Below are positions 12,393 to 21,137 of a DNA stretch of 44,735 nucleotides, one piece after another; position 1 is the stretch's first letter, and each line of letters opens with the position of its first letter. Source of the DNA: Deltaproteobacteria bacterium (GTDB lineage: Bacteria; Bdellovibrionota_B; Oligoflexia; Oligoflexales; Bog-1112); assembly GCA_947466225.1 (NCBI GenBank), contig CANIBL010000018.1, positions 1-44,735 of the forward strand, read 5' to 3'. Made by a program: the position numbers and the translations under genes. The notes beneath the pieces were generated by a model. That model was given only the letters and a program-made list of their open reading frames with translations. It made no database searches and had not been told where the DNA came from.

Positions 12393-12443
12393 CATCGGAA
12401 TACACTCCCGATTAGCACAACCAATCAGGAGTGTATTCCGATG
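12393..12443 (+). promoter_or_regulatory. Perfect 16-bp inverted repeat covering the ATPase start
   Basis: The left arm CATCGGAATACACTCC (12393-12408) and the right arm GGAGTGTATTCCGATG (12428-12443) are exact reverse complements across a 19-nt spacer. The right arm contains both the GGAG ribosome-binding site and the ATG of the downstream ATPase gene. Folded as RNA, the 16-bp stem would bury the whole start site; as DNA it could be an operator. No U-tract follows, so it is not a terminator. Confidence 0.8.
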
Positions 12444-13619
12444 ACTGATTTATTCAAAAGAATCATCCAGCTAGCGGTTCCACCGGGGCAGTCTGCCTGG
12501 CTATGGGGGGCGAGAAAGACAGGGAAGTCGACTTTTTTGCGACAAAATTTCAGCCACTCTACCATATTTGACCTTTTGGACTCCGATCGATTTCTTTCTT
12601 ACTCGAAAAGGCCTGCGTTATTCCGAGAGGAAATTTTAGCTCTTAGCGAAGAGGAGAGAAAATATCCCATTATTATCGATGAAGTACAAAAAATTCCTCC
12701 GCTCTTAGATGAAGTACATCTCTTAATAGAAACCTATAAGCTGTCCTTTATACTCTGTGGCTCAAGCGCCCGAAAACTCAAACATGGACATGCAAATTTG
12801 CTTGGAGGTAGGGCATGGCGATATGAAATGTTTCCTCTCAGCTATATAGAGATTCCTGATTTTTCTCTTATTCGTGCTTTGCAAGTTGGACTTATTCCGT
12901 CTCATTATCTATCACCAGACCCAAAGCGCGCTCTCAAATCCTATGTTTCTGACTACTTACAACTCGAAATCCAACAAGAAGGACTCATACGTAATTTACC
13001 CGCTTTCAGCCGTTTTTTAGATGCAGCTGCTTTTAGCGCAAATGAACTTCTCAACTATTCATCTATTGCTCGAGAGGTTGGAGTCGATGCGAAGACAGTC
13101 AAAGAATATTTCCAAATTCTTGTGGATACCCTTCTTGGATATTTTCTCCCTCCGCTGTCTCTGCGTAAGAAAAGGCGAGAAATTTTATCCACACCCAAAT
13201 TTTATTTTTTTGATGTAGGCCTTGCAAACATTCTCTGTAAACGGAACATTGAAGAACCGAAGGGAGCTGAAGCAGGAAAAGCTTTTGAAAATTTCATCTT
13301 GATGGAATTGGTCGCTTGTAAAAGCTACCAAAATAAAGATTTCACCCTTTCCTTTTGGCGCACGAAAACCGGAATCGAAGTTGATTTTATTCTACAAGAG
13401 TCTTCCACACTCATTGCCATTGAAGTAAAAATTTCGTCCTCGATTGACAAAAAAGATTGCGCCGGGCTGGTGGCCCTCCAACAAGAAACAACTGTTTCTC
13501 GCTCTATAATTATCTGTTTAGAGAAACGAAAAAGGATCGTTACATTCGAATCTTGTCCAATTGAAATCATGCCATTCTCTGAGTTTCTCACCGAGTTATG
13601 GTCAGGAAAAATTTTGTAA
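12441..13619 (+). CDS. AAA ATPase with DUF4143-type C-terminal domain
   Basis: This 392-aa protein belongs to the AAA_14/DUF4143 family of ATPases, common in bacteria and often linked to accessory or stress modules; the physiological role is unknown. The Walker A motif is GARKTGKS (residues 23-30), Walker B is IIIDEVQ (about 77-83), a sensor-like FILCGSSARKL follows, and the C-terminal part has the PD-(D/E)XK-like pattern GIEVDFIL...IAIEVKIS (about 311-330). ATG 12441 is preferred over an in-frame ATG at 12375, which lacks a well-spaced ribosome site. The gene is visibly more AT-rich than the flanking ribosomal genes and its start is inside a perfect inverted repeat, which suggests transfer. 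Confidence 0.85.
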   Translation: MTDLFKRIIQLAVPPGQSAWLWGARKTGKSTFLRQNFSHSTIFDLLDSDRFLSYSKRPALFREEILALSEEERKYPIIIDEVQKIPPLLDEVHLLIETYKLSFILCGSSARKLKHGHANLLGGRAWRYEMFPLSYIEIPDFSLIRALQVGLIPSHYLSPDPKRALKSYVSDYLQLEIQQEGLIRNLPAFSRFLDAAAFSANELLNYSSIAREVGVDAKTVKEYFQILVDTLLGYFLPPLSLRKKRREILSTPKFYFFDVGLANILCKRNIEEPKGAEAGKAFENFILMELVACKSYQNKDFTLSFWRTKTGIEVDFILQESSTLIAIEVKISSSIDKKDCAGLVALQQETTVSRSIIICLEKRKRIVTFESCPIEIMPFSEFLTELWSGKIL

Positions 13620-13631
13620 GATGTTGGTCGC

Positions 13632-15236
13632 CTATGGACTGTCTTGGATCAAAGATGCATCATAACGAGCTTGCACTGGAAGTCCCAATAGCTGCAACAC
13701 CGTGTTAGCAATGGCACTTAGCCCCCCATCCGTTCGTAGCGGATACACCCGGTTTTTGGGATCATACAGATAAAAGGGAACTGCAGAGAGTGTATGGGAT
13801 GTTTTTGAGATTGGAGACTTTCCCCATAAGACAGAGCGTGCTTCGGCTTTCTCTGTAGCGGAGAGGTACATTTCTTCGCAATTTCCATGGTCTGCTGTAA
13901 TCAACAGGATTGTACCTGTCTTACGTGCCATGACAATCAACCGCTCCAACATCCGGTCCACAGTTTCTACCGCAAGAATCGCAGCATCGAGATCCCCAGT
14001 ATGACCCACCATATCCCCGTTGGGATAATTGATACGTCCGAAATCGAAGGTGCCCCGTTCCATGCGATCCAAGGTGACTTCTGTGATTTCGTGGGCTTTC
14101 ATCCAGGGCTTCAAGTTAAATACCAGGTTATCCGAGGGCACCTCGACGTACTCCTCCAAGCTAGCGTTGAAATACCCCGAGCGATTTCCATTGAAGAAAT
14201 AGGTGACATGTCCAAATTTTTGGGTTTCGCTACAGGCAAACTGTCGAAGCCCTTTCTGCGCCAAATACTCACCCAAAGTACCCTGAATCAGCGGGGGCTC
14301 CACCAAGTACTGGGCCGGAATGTGCAAATCCCCGTCATACTGCATCATGCCTACAAAGAAGACATTGGGGAAGCGCTTGCGTTGCATCTGAGGCAAGATA
14401 TCCCAGGTAAAAGCCTGGGATATCTCCATGGCACGATCGCCTCGGAAGTTAAAGAGGATCACCCCATCTCCATCTAAAATGGGGCCCACGGGTTTTCCAT
14501 TTTCTGCAAGAATAAACTCGGGGAAAAACTGGTCGCCTGCTACAGGATTCGCAGCAAAGACAGCTTCCATACTCTCAAACCGCGGCCCCTCTCCCAGGAC
14601 ATGGGTATTCCAGCCTCGCTCTACCATGGCCCAATCCGCTTGATACCGGTCCATGGTAATGCGCATGCGACCGCCCCCAGAGGCAATGCGCGCGTCACAT
14701 CCGGCTGCGCGCAACTCCGTTAGCACCTCTTCGAGTTTTTTTACATATCCTCGACTCGTACCCTCTGACACATCGCGCCCATCCAAGAGGATATGCACAC
14801 GCACCCGACGAATCCCCTCTTGGAGCACACGACGCAACATCGCGTAGAGATGGGACTCATGACTGTGCACGTTTCCATCGGATAGAAGCCCAAGGAAATG
14901 CAACGTATGCTGTGCACCTACTTCCGTACAAAGTGATGTCCATACTTTGCCTCGGAAGAGATCCCCGGTGGCAATTGCACGATCGATCAGCTTGGCACCT
15001 TGATCAAACACACGGCCAGCCCCCATGGCATTATGTCCCACCTCGCTATTGCCAATGTCGTCGTCACTTGGCAACCCCACAGCTGTACCATGGGCTTTCA
15101 GCAAGGCCCATGGCGCTGATTCGCGTAAATAGTTCAATGTGGGCGTATGAGCGAGCTTGCATGCATTTCCACCGCGAGCCTCTCGCTCCCCGATACCATC
15201 CATCACCACAAGCAATACATTTTGGTTTGTTGGCAT
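13632..15236 (-). CDS. gpmI: 2,3-bisphosphoglycerate-independent phosphoglycerate mutase
   Basis: This glycolytic enzyme (534 aa) interconverts 3- and 2-phosphoglycerate with two Mn2+ ions and a phosphoserine intermediate. Family marks are VVMDGIGERE near the N-terminus (metal-binding Asp), GNSEVGHNAMGAGRV around residue 62 with the catalytic Ser, LLDGRDV, NFRGDRAMEIS, FGRINYPNGDMVGHTG, and the C-terminal ITADHGNCEEM metal ligands. Length is normal. ATG is preceded by CAGGAG at a good distance. It ends 12 nt from the convergent ATPase gene; hemE lies upstream on the same strand with a palindrome in between. Confidence 0.96.
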   Translation of the reverse strand: MPTNQNVLLVVMDGIGEREARGGNACKLAHTPTLNYLRESAPWALLKAHGTAVGLPSDDDIGNSEVGHNAMGAGRVFDQGAKLIDRAIATGDLFRGKVWTSLCTEVGAQHTLHFLGLLSDGNVHSHESHLYAMLRRVLQEGIRRVRVHILLDGRDVSEGTSRGYVKKLEEVLTELRAAGCDARIASGGGRMRITMDRYQADWAMVERGWNTHVLGEGPRFESMEAVFAANPVAGDQFFPEFILAENGKPVGPILDGDGVILFNFRGDRAMEISQAFTWDILPQMQRKRFPNVFFVGMMQYDGDLHIPAQYLVEPPLIQGTLGEYLAQKGLRQFACSETQKFGHVTYFFNGNRSGYFNASLEEYVEVPSDNLVFNLKPWMKAHEITEVTLDRMERGTFDFGRINYPNGDMVGHTGDLDAAILAVETVDRMLERLIVMARKTGTILLITADHGNCEEMYLSATEKAEARSVLWGKSPISKTSHTLSAVPFYLYDPKNRVYPLRTDGGLSAIANTVLQLLGLPVQARYDASLIQDSP

Positions 15237-15268
15237 ATCTCACTCCTGTTTTTAGTTATGCAATATGC

Positions 15269-15307
15269 TTTTTTTGGGGAACCTACGCAGTTGGTTCCCC
15301 AAAAAAA
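15269..15307 (-). repeat. Small palindromic element, family 2, copy 2
   Basis: A perfect 15-bp stem (TTTTTTTGGGGAACC, 15269-15283; GGTTCCCCAAAAAAA, 15293-15307) encloses the 9-nt loop TACGCAGTT. It lies between hemE and gpmI. On both strands the T-run precedes the stem and the A-run follows it, so it lacks the geometry of an intrinsic terminator. The right flank (AAAAAAACAAAGCC..ACCCA) also resembles the flank of copy 1, which suggests that more than the stem is shared. Confidence 0.7.
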
Positions 15308-15328
15308 CAAAGCCAACCCAGAAAACCA

Positions 15329-16378
15329 TTACACTCCTGGTGCTTTCCACTGTCGCACTGCTTCCACCGCCCATTCCACGCCTTGTATCGGGATATGCGG
15401 TAACAACCCATGGCCCACATTAAAAATATGCCGCCGCGGATGCAACAATGCTGCTTCATCGAGAATATGCCGCACACGTGACCTGATGAGTTCTCGATCC
15501 CCCATCAAAATTTGCGGATCCAAATTACCCTGTAAATGGCAAGATTGCCCTGCATCGCGCAACAATCGATCCGCATGCCGCAAACTGGTACGCCAATCCA
15601 CCGCCAGCCCCTGCAGATCCAACCCACCCAGTTGCAGCAACACCTCAGAGTTGGAGCCTGGATAATACACCACAGGGACCCCATGGCATCGAATGGCATC
15701 TAACAATCGACGAAGTGGCGGCAATGCCCACAATTGATAGTCCTGGGGCGATAAATTCCCTGCCCAAGAGTCAAACAGGACGATGACCTCTGCTCCGGCC
15801 TTTACCTGAATCTCGATATACTGCGCCGTCAAGGTCACGAGAAAATCTAGAATCCGCGTCAGTAACCGAGGCTCACGGAATGCCAGACGTTTAATCTCTG
15901 TGTATTGTCGAGATCCTTCTCCTTCCACCATGTAACTCGCCACAGTAAAAGGAGCCCCCGCAAATCCCACCATCGTTTGGTGAGGATGTAACCGCGCCTT
16001 CACTCGCTCAATGGCTTCTCCCACACACTCCAGCGCAAAGAGAAATTGGGGCATTTTCAAAATCGCAAAGTCCGCTTCGGATCGAATGGCCGGCGTCAAA
16101 ACAGGACCACGTCCTGCCGTATAGGTAAGGTGCTGGCCGGTTACACTTAATGGAAATAAAATATCAGAGAAAATGATTGCCGCATCTAAATCGAAGCGTC
16201 GCAAAGGTTGAATGGTTACTTCTGCTGCTTTTACTGGGTTTCGACAGACACCCAAAAAGTCAGTTTCAGCTCGAATGGTTTGAAATTCCGGCAAATATCG
16301 ACCGGCTTGTCGGAAAAACCAAACCGGGTGTCGCGAAGTTTCTCGGCCATATAGGGCTTCAAGCATGGGTTTCGTCAT
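15329..16378 (-). CDS. hemE: Uroporphyrinogen decarboxylase
   Basis: HemE (349 aa) converts uroporphyrinogen III to coproporphyrinogen III in the cytosol, the step before HemF, which is encoded about 8 kb away in this window. PVWFFRQAGRYLPE carries the conserved RQAGR substrate loop; IIFSDILFPL, GFAGAPFTVASYM, LFDSWAGNLSP and the late HIFNVGHGLLPH with the conserved His are all present. The ATG has GAGGA six nt upstream. The gene is divergent from a GTG-started plus-strand gene across about 100 bp, which presumably holds both promoters. Confidence 0.97.
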   Translation of the reverse strand: MTKPMLEALYGRETSRHPVWFFRQAGRYLPEFQTIRAETDFLGVCRNPVKAAEVTIQPLRRFDLDAAIIFSDILFPLSVTGQHLTYTAGRGPVLTPAIRSEADFAILKMPQFLFALECVGEAIERVKARLHPHQTMVGFAGAPFTVASYMVEGEGSRQYTEIKRLAFREPRLLTRILDFLVTLTAQYIEIQVKAGAEVIVLFDSWAGNLSPQDYQLWALPPLRRLLDAIRCHGVPVVYYPGSNSEVLLQLGGLDLQGLAVDWRTSLRHADRLLRDAGQSCHLQGNLDPQILMGDRELIRSRVRHILDEAALLHPRRHIFNVGHGLLPHIPIQGVEWAVEAVRQWKAPGV

Positions 16379-16477
16379 GGCATTTCCTCTACAAATCAGG
16401 TCTAAGGCATGGGATAATAGCTACAAGAACCCCGATGGGAAAGCAAATTACCGGCGCTATGGAATCGAGGCACCCCT

Positions 16478-17671
16478 GTGACTGAACCACGTCATCCCAA
16501 GTATGCTGTATCGTACCTCCTCTCCGCGGTAGAGGAAAAAATTGCACATATCCCACCAGCTCAACAGCGGCCCTGGCAAAAGAAACTTCGCACTCTGCAG
16601 CAGCAAATCGCGCCCTTGATCGAGATCTCCACATTCTCTCGATCAGCCCCCCGCTTGCCCGCTCAGATGACCTCCGCTGAATGTGCCCTCTGCCGCGCTC
16701 ATTGGCGCGAGCAACGCGCCCTCATCCAATCTCTGCGTAAACGTAGCGCGCCCATTTCGGCTTGGACACAGGCGGCACCCCCCAGCGGAATTTGGGGCAC
16801 GCTGGCCCTAGGTAAACTACGGCGCGCCATCACGGCACAAGATAAGCAACGCATGGCAGAGAACCAACGGCTCCAGCAATTGGAGCGCCAAAGCATACAA
16901 ATTTGGAAGGCATTCTCTGAAACGGAGGGCACAGGCACAGGGTCTTCTAGTAAAATGCGGCATATTTTTTGCGCACTGCAGGAAAAGAAACAACGTGTGG
17001 CGTGCCAACAAGCAGAACTTTTTCTAAAAAAATACGAAAATGCCCCCCTATCTGCCCTCTATGATGAGACACAGCATCGATTGGATCTATGGGAAGCCGA
17101 AGTAGCGCAACCTGTGGAGCGGGACCGCCTGGAGCGCGAGATCAAACGGGCCCAACAAGATTTTTCTCACTGGAACGCCTCGTTGAAACTCTATCGAGCT
17201 CAGTTGCCCAAACCGGACGGTTTGTCTGAAACCCAGCAAGCCCTTTTGCACTGGATCCCGTTGTACATAGAAAAACTGGAAGCTGGTTATGCCCTTGCCC
17301 AGCAGGCGGCCACCTTACGAATGTGGATTCAGCTACTGCGGTTGCGCGCCGCAACGGAGGCACCAACGACGAGAAAGGGCAGCACTGCCACACGGATCAA
17401 AGCTTGTTTTGACGCCTGGGAACAAAAAGCCCAACGCATAGAAGCCGCTCGCCTTCAGATTGCCCAAGCAGCGCAGCAGCAAGAACACGCGCATCATCGC
17501 CAAGAAGTAATCCGCGCTAATGGAGAGGCGCTCACCAGCTTGCCATTTTTGCTGGATGAAACCGGACGAAAAACCTTGTTCTTGCTCTTACAGGCCCGAC
17601 AGCTCTCCTTGTTCTCTGAAGCGGCCCCCTTAACGGTAACTTCAGTCCCTCTTCGCATTGAGAAGGGGTAA
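16478..17671 (+). CDS. Hypothetical helical, Gln/Ala-rich protein
   Basis: I do not recognise this 397-aa protein. It is rich in Gln, Ala, Arg, Glu and Leu, predicted helical over most of its length, with coiled-coil-like stretches (about 125-150, 205-235 and 310-345). It has no signal peptide or membrane segment, so it is probably cytoplasmic. A CxxC-like pair (CALCRAH, about residue 70) stands alone. The start is GTG at 16478 with GAGG seven nt upstream. It is divergent from hemE and convergent with kdsB; a family 2 palindrome lies just beyond its stop. Base composition matches its neighbours, so it looks resident. Confidence 0.75.
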   Translation: MTEPRHPKYAVSYLLSAVEEKIAHIPPAQQRPWQKKLRTLQQQIAPLIEISTFSRSAPRLPAQMTSAECALCRAHWREQRALIQSLRKRSAPISAWTQAAPPSGIWGTLALGKLRRAITAQDKQRMAENQRLQQLERQSIQIWKAFSETEGTGTGSSSKMRHIFCALQEKKQRVACQQAELFLKKYENAPLSALYDETQHRLDLWEAEVAQPVERDRLEREIKRAQQDFSHWNASLKLYRAQLPKPDGLSETQQALLHWIPLYIEKLEAGYALAQQAATLRMWIQLLRLRAATEAPTTRKGSTATRIKACFDAWEQKAQRIEAARLQIAQAAQQQEHAHHRQEVIRANGEALTSLPFLLDETGRKTLFLLLQARQLSLFSEAAPLTVTSVPLRIEKG

Positions 17672-17678
17672 CATTTTA

Positions 17679-17729
17679 TTACTGGGGAACCAGCTGCGCA
17701 GTTTCCCCAGTAAGCTAGTTCCCCAGTAA
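17679..17729 (+). repeat. Small palindromic element, family 2, copy 3, with two alternative stems
   Basis: The left arm ACTGGGGAA (17681-17689) can pair with either of two identical right arms, TTCCCCAGT at 17703-17711 or at 17719-17727. The short form encloses the family loop (CAGCTGCGCAG). The long form extends to about 17 bp (17679-17695 with 17713-17729) with one mismatch. The element lies between the convergent 16478-17671 gene and kdsB. As in copy 2, T-rich sequence precedes and A-rich sequence follows the stem. Confidence 0.65.
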
Positions 17730-17744
17730 AAAAATCCAAAAAAA

Positions 17745-18479
17745 TCAAAACTTCAATCGAGCCGCATCCAAGTCCTCTTGGGTATCAATCCCCCGACTGG
17801 GGAAATCCGCTTCGATACACAGAATCTTCATCCCATTTTCCAATGCACGCAACTGCTCTAAGCTCTCGGTTTTTTCCAAAAAAGTCGGCGCCAATGTGCC
17901 GTAGCGAATCAAACTTTCACGTCGAAAGGAGTAGACCCCCAAATGGTGTCGAAATGTAGCCAAGGTTCCCACACGCGGATATGGCAGCGGGCTACGAGAA
18001 AAATACAGTCCATACCCTTCTAAATCACAGACTACCTTTACCACAGCTGGTGTAGCAAAGGCCTCCATGTCAGAAGACGTATGGTAGAGGGTCCCCATGT
18101 GGGCAGCCGGCGTAGCAGAAAAGGCCGTCATCAAACGAATCAAATCACTGGTAACGACAAAAGGCTCATCCCCTTGCACATTGAGGCAATATGGATGGGA
18201 AAATCGCATGGCAACCTCACGGATTCGATCGGTGCCCGTCGGATGTGCCTCATCGGTCATTTCCACCGCACAGCCGGCTTTCTCACAAGCTGCATAAATC
18301 GCCTCTGAGTCAGTGGCCACAAGCACCGTCGCGCCTGCCTCCCGAAGCGGTTGCAAATTTTCGTAGACACGCACCACCATGGGCTTACCGCCCAAATCCA
18401 ACAGGGGCTTATTGGGCAACCGAACTGCCTTCAGCCGAGCCGGTACTACCACCAACCAATCTTGTAATGCATGCGACAT
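17745..18479 (-). CDS. kdsB: 3-deoxy-manno-octulosonate cytidylyltransferase
   Basis: KdsB (244 aa) activates Kdo with CTP to CMP-Kdo for the inner core of lipopolysaccharide, so the cell has a Kdo-containing outer membrane. Family motifs are VVPARLKAVRLPNKPL (nucleotide-binding loop), HPTGTDRI, LNVQGDEPFV (metal-binding Asp), RSPLPYPR and HLGVYSFRRESL. Length is standard. The two genes divergent from it encode a membrane protein and a heptosyltransferase, which also fits an LPS neighbourhood. The ribosome-binding site before the ATG is weak. Confidence 0.96.
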   Translation of the reverse strand: MSHALQDWLVVVPARLKAVRLPNKPLLDLGGKPMVVRVYENLQPLREAGATVLVATDSEAIYAACEKAGCAVEMTDEAHPTGTDRIREVAMRFSHPYCLNVQGDEPFVVTSDLIRLMTAFSATPAAHMGTLYHTSSDMEAFATPAVVKVVCDLEGYGLYFSRSPLPYPRVGTLATFRHHLGVYSFRRESLIRYGTLAPTFLEKTESLEQLRALENGMKILCIEADFPSRGIDTQEDLDAARLKF

Positions 18480-18560
18480 GGGAGAGTCTTTCTATGAAAT
18501 ATGGCATATAATAAGAGCCGTGTATAACCTACAGGATACTAAAAGAAGGAGCGTGACCCG

Positions 18561-19169
18561 ATGGGTACCACGGACAAAACCCTAGAGCAACTCGCCACAG
18601 AAAACAAACGCAACTACGTTCTACGATGGATCCTTTTCCTCGGCGCCATTTTCGGTTTTCTCTTTGCCAATTACACCCTATTTCGCCCCGTAAAAAAACC
18701 CCATTTTGATGCCCTCAACTCCCTGGCCCATGAGGCCATCCTCTTAGAAGAGCGCGCCATATCGGAGCCTCACCTGGATTATCCCAGCCAAGCCATCTCC
18801 GATATCACCCAATTTCTCAAAAAAAATCCAGAATTGGGCTTCGCCCCTCAACCACTGGATCTAACTTCAGCTGGATGGCAACCAGAGGGCACCTCGGTCT
18901 TAGAATATGATGCAGTCAAGATCGCGGTGGTACAATTTTTTCATCCACAGCAAAATCGCCATATATTCCAATTTCTTTTCCTCGGCTCCCTGGGCAAACT
19001 CCCCCCCGCTACCGCAGGCATACTTGGGCACTTGACCTATCAAGGCTATGGGTCTAAAGAGATGAACCTTATCGCCTGGCAAGAAGGCCCGCTTTTGTCC
19101 TTTCTTGCAGGGCGATCGAGCATACTCGAACTGGCGGAAACCGCCTCCCATGGAGCCTCTTCTCATTGA
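18561..19169 (+). CDS. Single-pass membrane protein, anti-sigma-factor-like C-terminus
   Basis: This is a 202-aa protein with a cytoplasmic N-terminal 20 residues, one membrane helix (about 22-41, LRWILFLGAIFGFLFANYTLF) and a large outer domain. Its last 80 residues (LGHLTYQGYGSKEMNLIAWQEGPLLSFLAGRSSILEL) weakly resemble the extracytoplasmic end of proteobacterial transmembrane anti-sigma factors, but the zinc finger typical of those is missing, so the role is open. An AAGGAG site precedes the ATG. Its stop overlaps the start of the heptosyltransferase gene in a TTGA quartet, so the two are probably translated together. Confidence 0.75.
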   Translation: MGTTDKTLEQLATENKRNYVLRWILFLGAIFGFLFANYTLFRPVKKPHFDALNSLAHEAILLEERAISEPHLDYPSQAISDITQFLKKNPELGFAPQPLDLTSAGWQPEGTSVLEYDAVKIAVVQFFHPQQNRHIFQFLFLGSLGKLPPATAGILGHLTYQGYGSKEMNLIAWQEGPLLSFLAGRSSILELAETASHGASSH

Positions 19170-20155
19170 AGCCACAACGCATCCTCCTCATCCAACTGCG
19201 CCAATTGGGCGATATTCTTCTTACAACGCCTTGCATCGCAGCGATTAAGGAAGACAATCCCGCCCACGAGATTATTTTTCTTTGCCATGAAATGGGTCTA
19301 CGGGTATTGGGCGACAATGCCCTACTCAGCGAGGTGTGGACCTATAAAGAAACCGACTCGGTATGGACCCAATTGCAACTCCTTCGTCGCATTAGAGAAA
19401 CTCCATTTGATCTCGTCTTCGACTTTATGAATAACCCTCGGAGTTTGCTCTTTGCCCTAGCTGCCCGTAGTCCAAAAAAATTGGCCTTCACATCCAGCCG
19501 TAGCTGGTTTTATACCGACACCGTATCCAAGGTCGCCTACCAAAATTACATTGTACGGGAGAAGTTTCTGCTCCTCGAACAAGCCGGGTTTCACCCCCAA
19601 TGTGAGGATCTGCTCCTGCCCCTTCCAAAACAAGCATTTGCCTGTGTCGAAACATTTCTGCACGATACCCCGATGTTGCAATGCTCTTCCTTGCGTGTGG
19701 TATTGAGCCCCACTCACCGAAGACCTGCTCGAAAATGGGCTCCGGATCGGTATGTAGCCTTGGCAGATCGACTTACAAGAGAATGGGGGGCAACGGTAAT
19801 TTGGGTATGGGGACCAGGAGAAAAAGAAGAAGTAGAAGCCTTGCAAGCCCAATGCAAAGAAACCACCTGGCTAAGTCCCCCAACTTCTTTCCCTGAACTT
19901 GCGGCATTTTTGCAGCGCATGCATCTCTTTGTCGGCAACTCTAACGGCATCAGTCATCTAGCCATTGCCATGGATACCCCGTCCTTGCAACTTCATGGTC
20001 CCACCAGCGCAAGATCCTGGTGCCCGCTTACAGAGAGACACAAAGCCTTACAAAGCCCCGAAGTGGAGGGACGCCCAGCTCCTACCCTCGATCCCATTTC
20101 CCTTGACCTTGTGTGGGATACGCTTACCACCCTACGTCCTCTTGCCAGTAAATAA
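19166..20155 (+). CDS. Glycosyltransferase family 9 (heptosyltransferase-like)
   Basis: This 329-aa GT-B glycosyltransferase is of the ADP-heptose:LPS heptosyltransferase family, expected to act at the inner face of the inner membrane on LPS core. The N-terminal ILLIQLRQLGDILLTTPCIAAIK is the family's opening beta-alpha unit with the LGD motif. The C-terminal half has RKWAPDRYVALADRL, a WGPGEKEEV loop and FVGNSNGISHLAIAMDTPSLQLHGPT, the donor-binding region. The start is TTG, sharing the TTGA overlap with the preceding gene. Which of waaC, waaF or waaQ it equals cannot be told from one sequence. Confidence 0.88.
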   Translation: MKPQRILLIQLRQLGDILLTTPCIAAIKEDNPAHEIIFLCHEMGLRVLGDNALLSEVWTYKETDSVWTQLQLLRRIRETPFDLVFDFMNNPRSLLFALAARSPKKLAFTSSRSWFYTDTVSKVAYQNYIVREKFLLLEQAGFHPQCEDLLLPLPKQAFACVETFLHDTPMLQCSSLRVVLSPTHRRPARKWAPDRYVALADRLTREWGATVIWVWGPGEKEEVEALQAQCKETTWLSPPTSFPELAAFLQRMHLFVGNSNGISHLAIAMDTPSLQLHGPTSARSWCPLTERHKALQSPEVEGRPAPTLDPISLDLVWDTLTTLRPLASK

Positions 20156-20172
20156 CACCCACAATAACGCCC

Positions 20173-20201
20173 TTGTATTTTGCCTTTCTTATGCGTATAA
20201 A
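20173..20201 (+). promoter_or_regulatory. Probable sigma-70 promoter
   Basis: TTGTAT (20173-20178), a 17-bp spacer and TATAAA (20196-20201) form a good sigma-70 promoter in the 81-bp gap before the gene starting at 20237. It would give a leader of roughly 30 nt ending in the AAAGGA ribosome-binding site. It separates this AT-rich gene from the heptosyltransferase transcript upstream. Confidence 0.6.
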
Positions 20202-20236
20202 AATTTCACGTCTCTTCTAAACCAAAGGAAATCAAT

Positions 20237-21136
20237 ATGTTGCGGATTGTACTCTTCATGCAATTGGTATTCCCATCCCCCCTTCTTCAAGCCGAAATCC
20301 TAGAGGGTGCAGCACGTTGCTTGTCCCCCTTTACAAGAGAAGATCCCGAAACACTCTTTAAAGAGGATGGCCTATTTTTTAGCATCGATGACTTTAAATC
20401 CTGTAGCCAAGACTTTCTCAAAGACTGGGATAACACGCCAAAAGAAATTACGGAGCTCCCCTTTCTTACGGCTATGCATGGACTACGCGCCATTTTAGCT
20501 GTAACACGCTATGATGAAAAAGAAGAGATTGTGAAGGCATTATATGGAAAAAATCTTCGAGAAAAATTGGAGATTATGATTGAATGGTTAGAAGAAAAAA
20601 CCATTTCTGCTGAACGGCAATATATCCGTTTTCTATCTTCCACGGCTTGGAATCCAAAAGAAGAAGAATTTTTTTCTTTTACCAATGCCATTTTGCTCGG
20701 AAATGCCTTGGTAAAAGGTATACCTGCGATCTTGCGTACCTATGATCCAGAGAATCGCACTTTAGATCCAATCCGTTTCAAAAAAACCTTTGCACGAGTA
20801 GAAGATCTTGATACAAAAGTTCGGTATTTAGCAAATACATTGGCAAAAAAACAAATCCTGCTATTTCCAGAGCGAAAGCTTCTTATAGAAGAAGCCCTTG
20901 TCGCACCTAAAAGTCCCTACTACCCAAATGGGGGTATTCATATGATCACAGGTCATATTTTCAAGGTTCTCCTATCTGAGATCAATCCATATAATATGGA
21001 AAATATTCCATTGGACGACACACCCATTCTCATGCCTTCAACTGAAGTTCCCTGGACAGTTCGAGTAAAAAAGTTTTTCCGCGAATTCTTGCGACAGTCG
21101 CCCTCTCCCTATTTTTATGCCTATGAGGAAGAATAG
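20237..21136 (+). CDS. Secreted protein of unknown function
   Basis: I do not recognise this 299-aa protein. The N-terminal MLRIVLFMQLVFPSPLLQAE looks like a signal peptide cleaved after LLQA, so the product is probably periplasmic or exported. The body is charged and mostly helical, with two early cysteines (CLSPF and CSQDF) that could form a disulfide. The gene is AT-richer than its neighbours and has its own strong promoter and an AAAGGA ribosome-binding site. A degenerate copy of the 89-bp palindromic element begins directly after the stop codon. Confidence 0.75.
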   Translation: MLRIVLFMQLVFPSPLLQAEILEGAARCLSPFTREDPETLFKEDGLFFSIDDFKSCSQDFLKDWDNTPKEITELPFLTAMHGLRAILAVTRYDEKEEIVKALYGKNLREKLEIMIEWLEEKTISAERQYIRFLSSTAWNPKEEEFFSFTNAILLGNALVKGIPAILRTYDPENRTLDPIRFKKTFARVEDLDTKVRYLANTLAKKQILLFPERKLLIEEALVAPKSPYYPNGGIHMITGHIFKVLLSEINPYNMENIPLDDTPILMPSTEVPWTVRVKKFFREFLRQSPSPYFYAYEEE

Positions 21137-21137
21137 T

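Noticed and set aside
12441..13619. ATPase as a toxin-antitoxin or defence system core
   Set aside because: The family is widespread with unclear roles and no partner gene, nuclease or phage-defence neighbour is seen.
15269..15307. Family 2 hairpin as an intrinsic terminator
   Set aside because: The T-run precedes the stem and the A-run follows it on both strands, opposite to what an intrinsic terminator needs.
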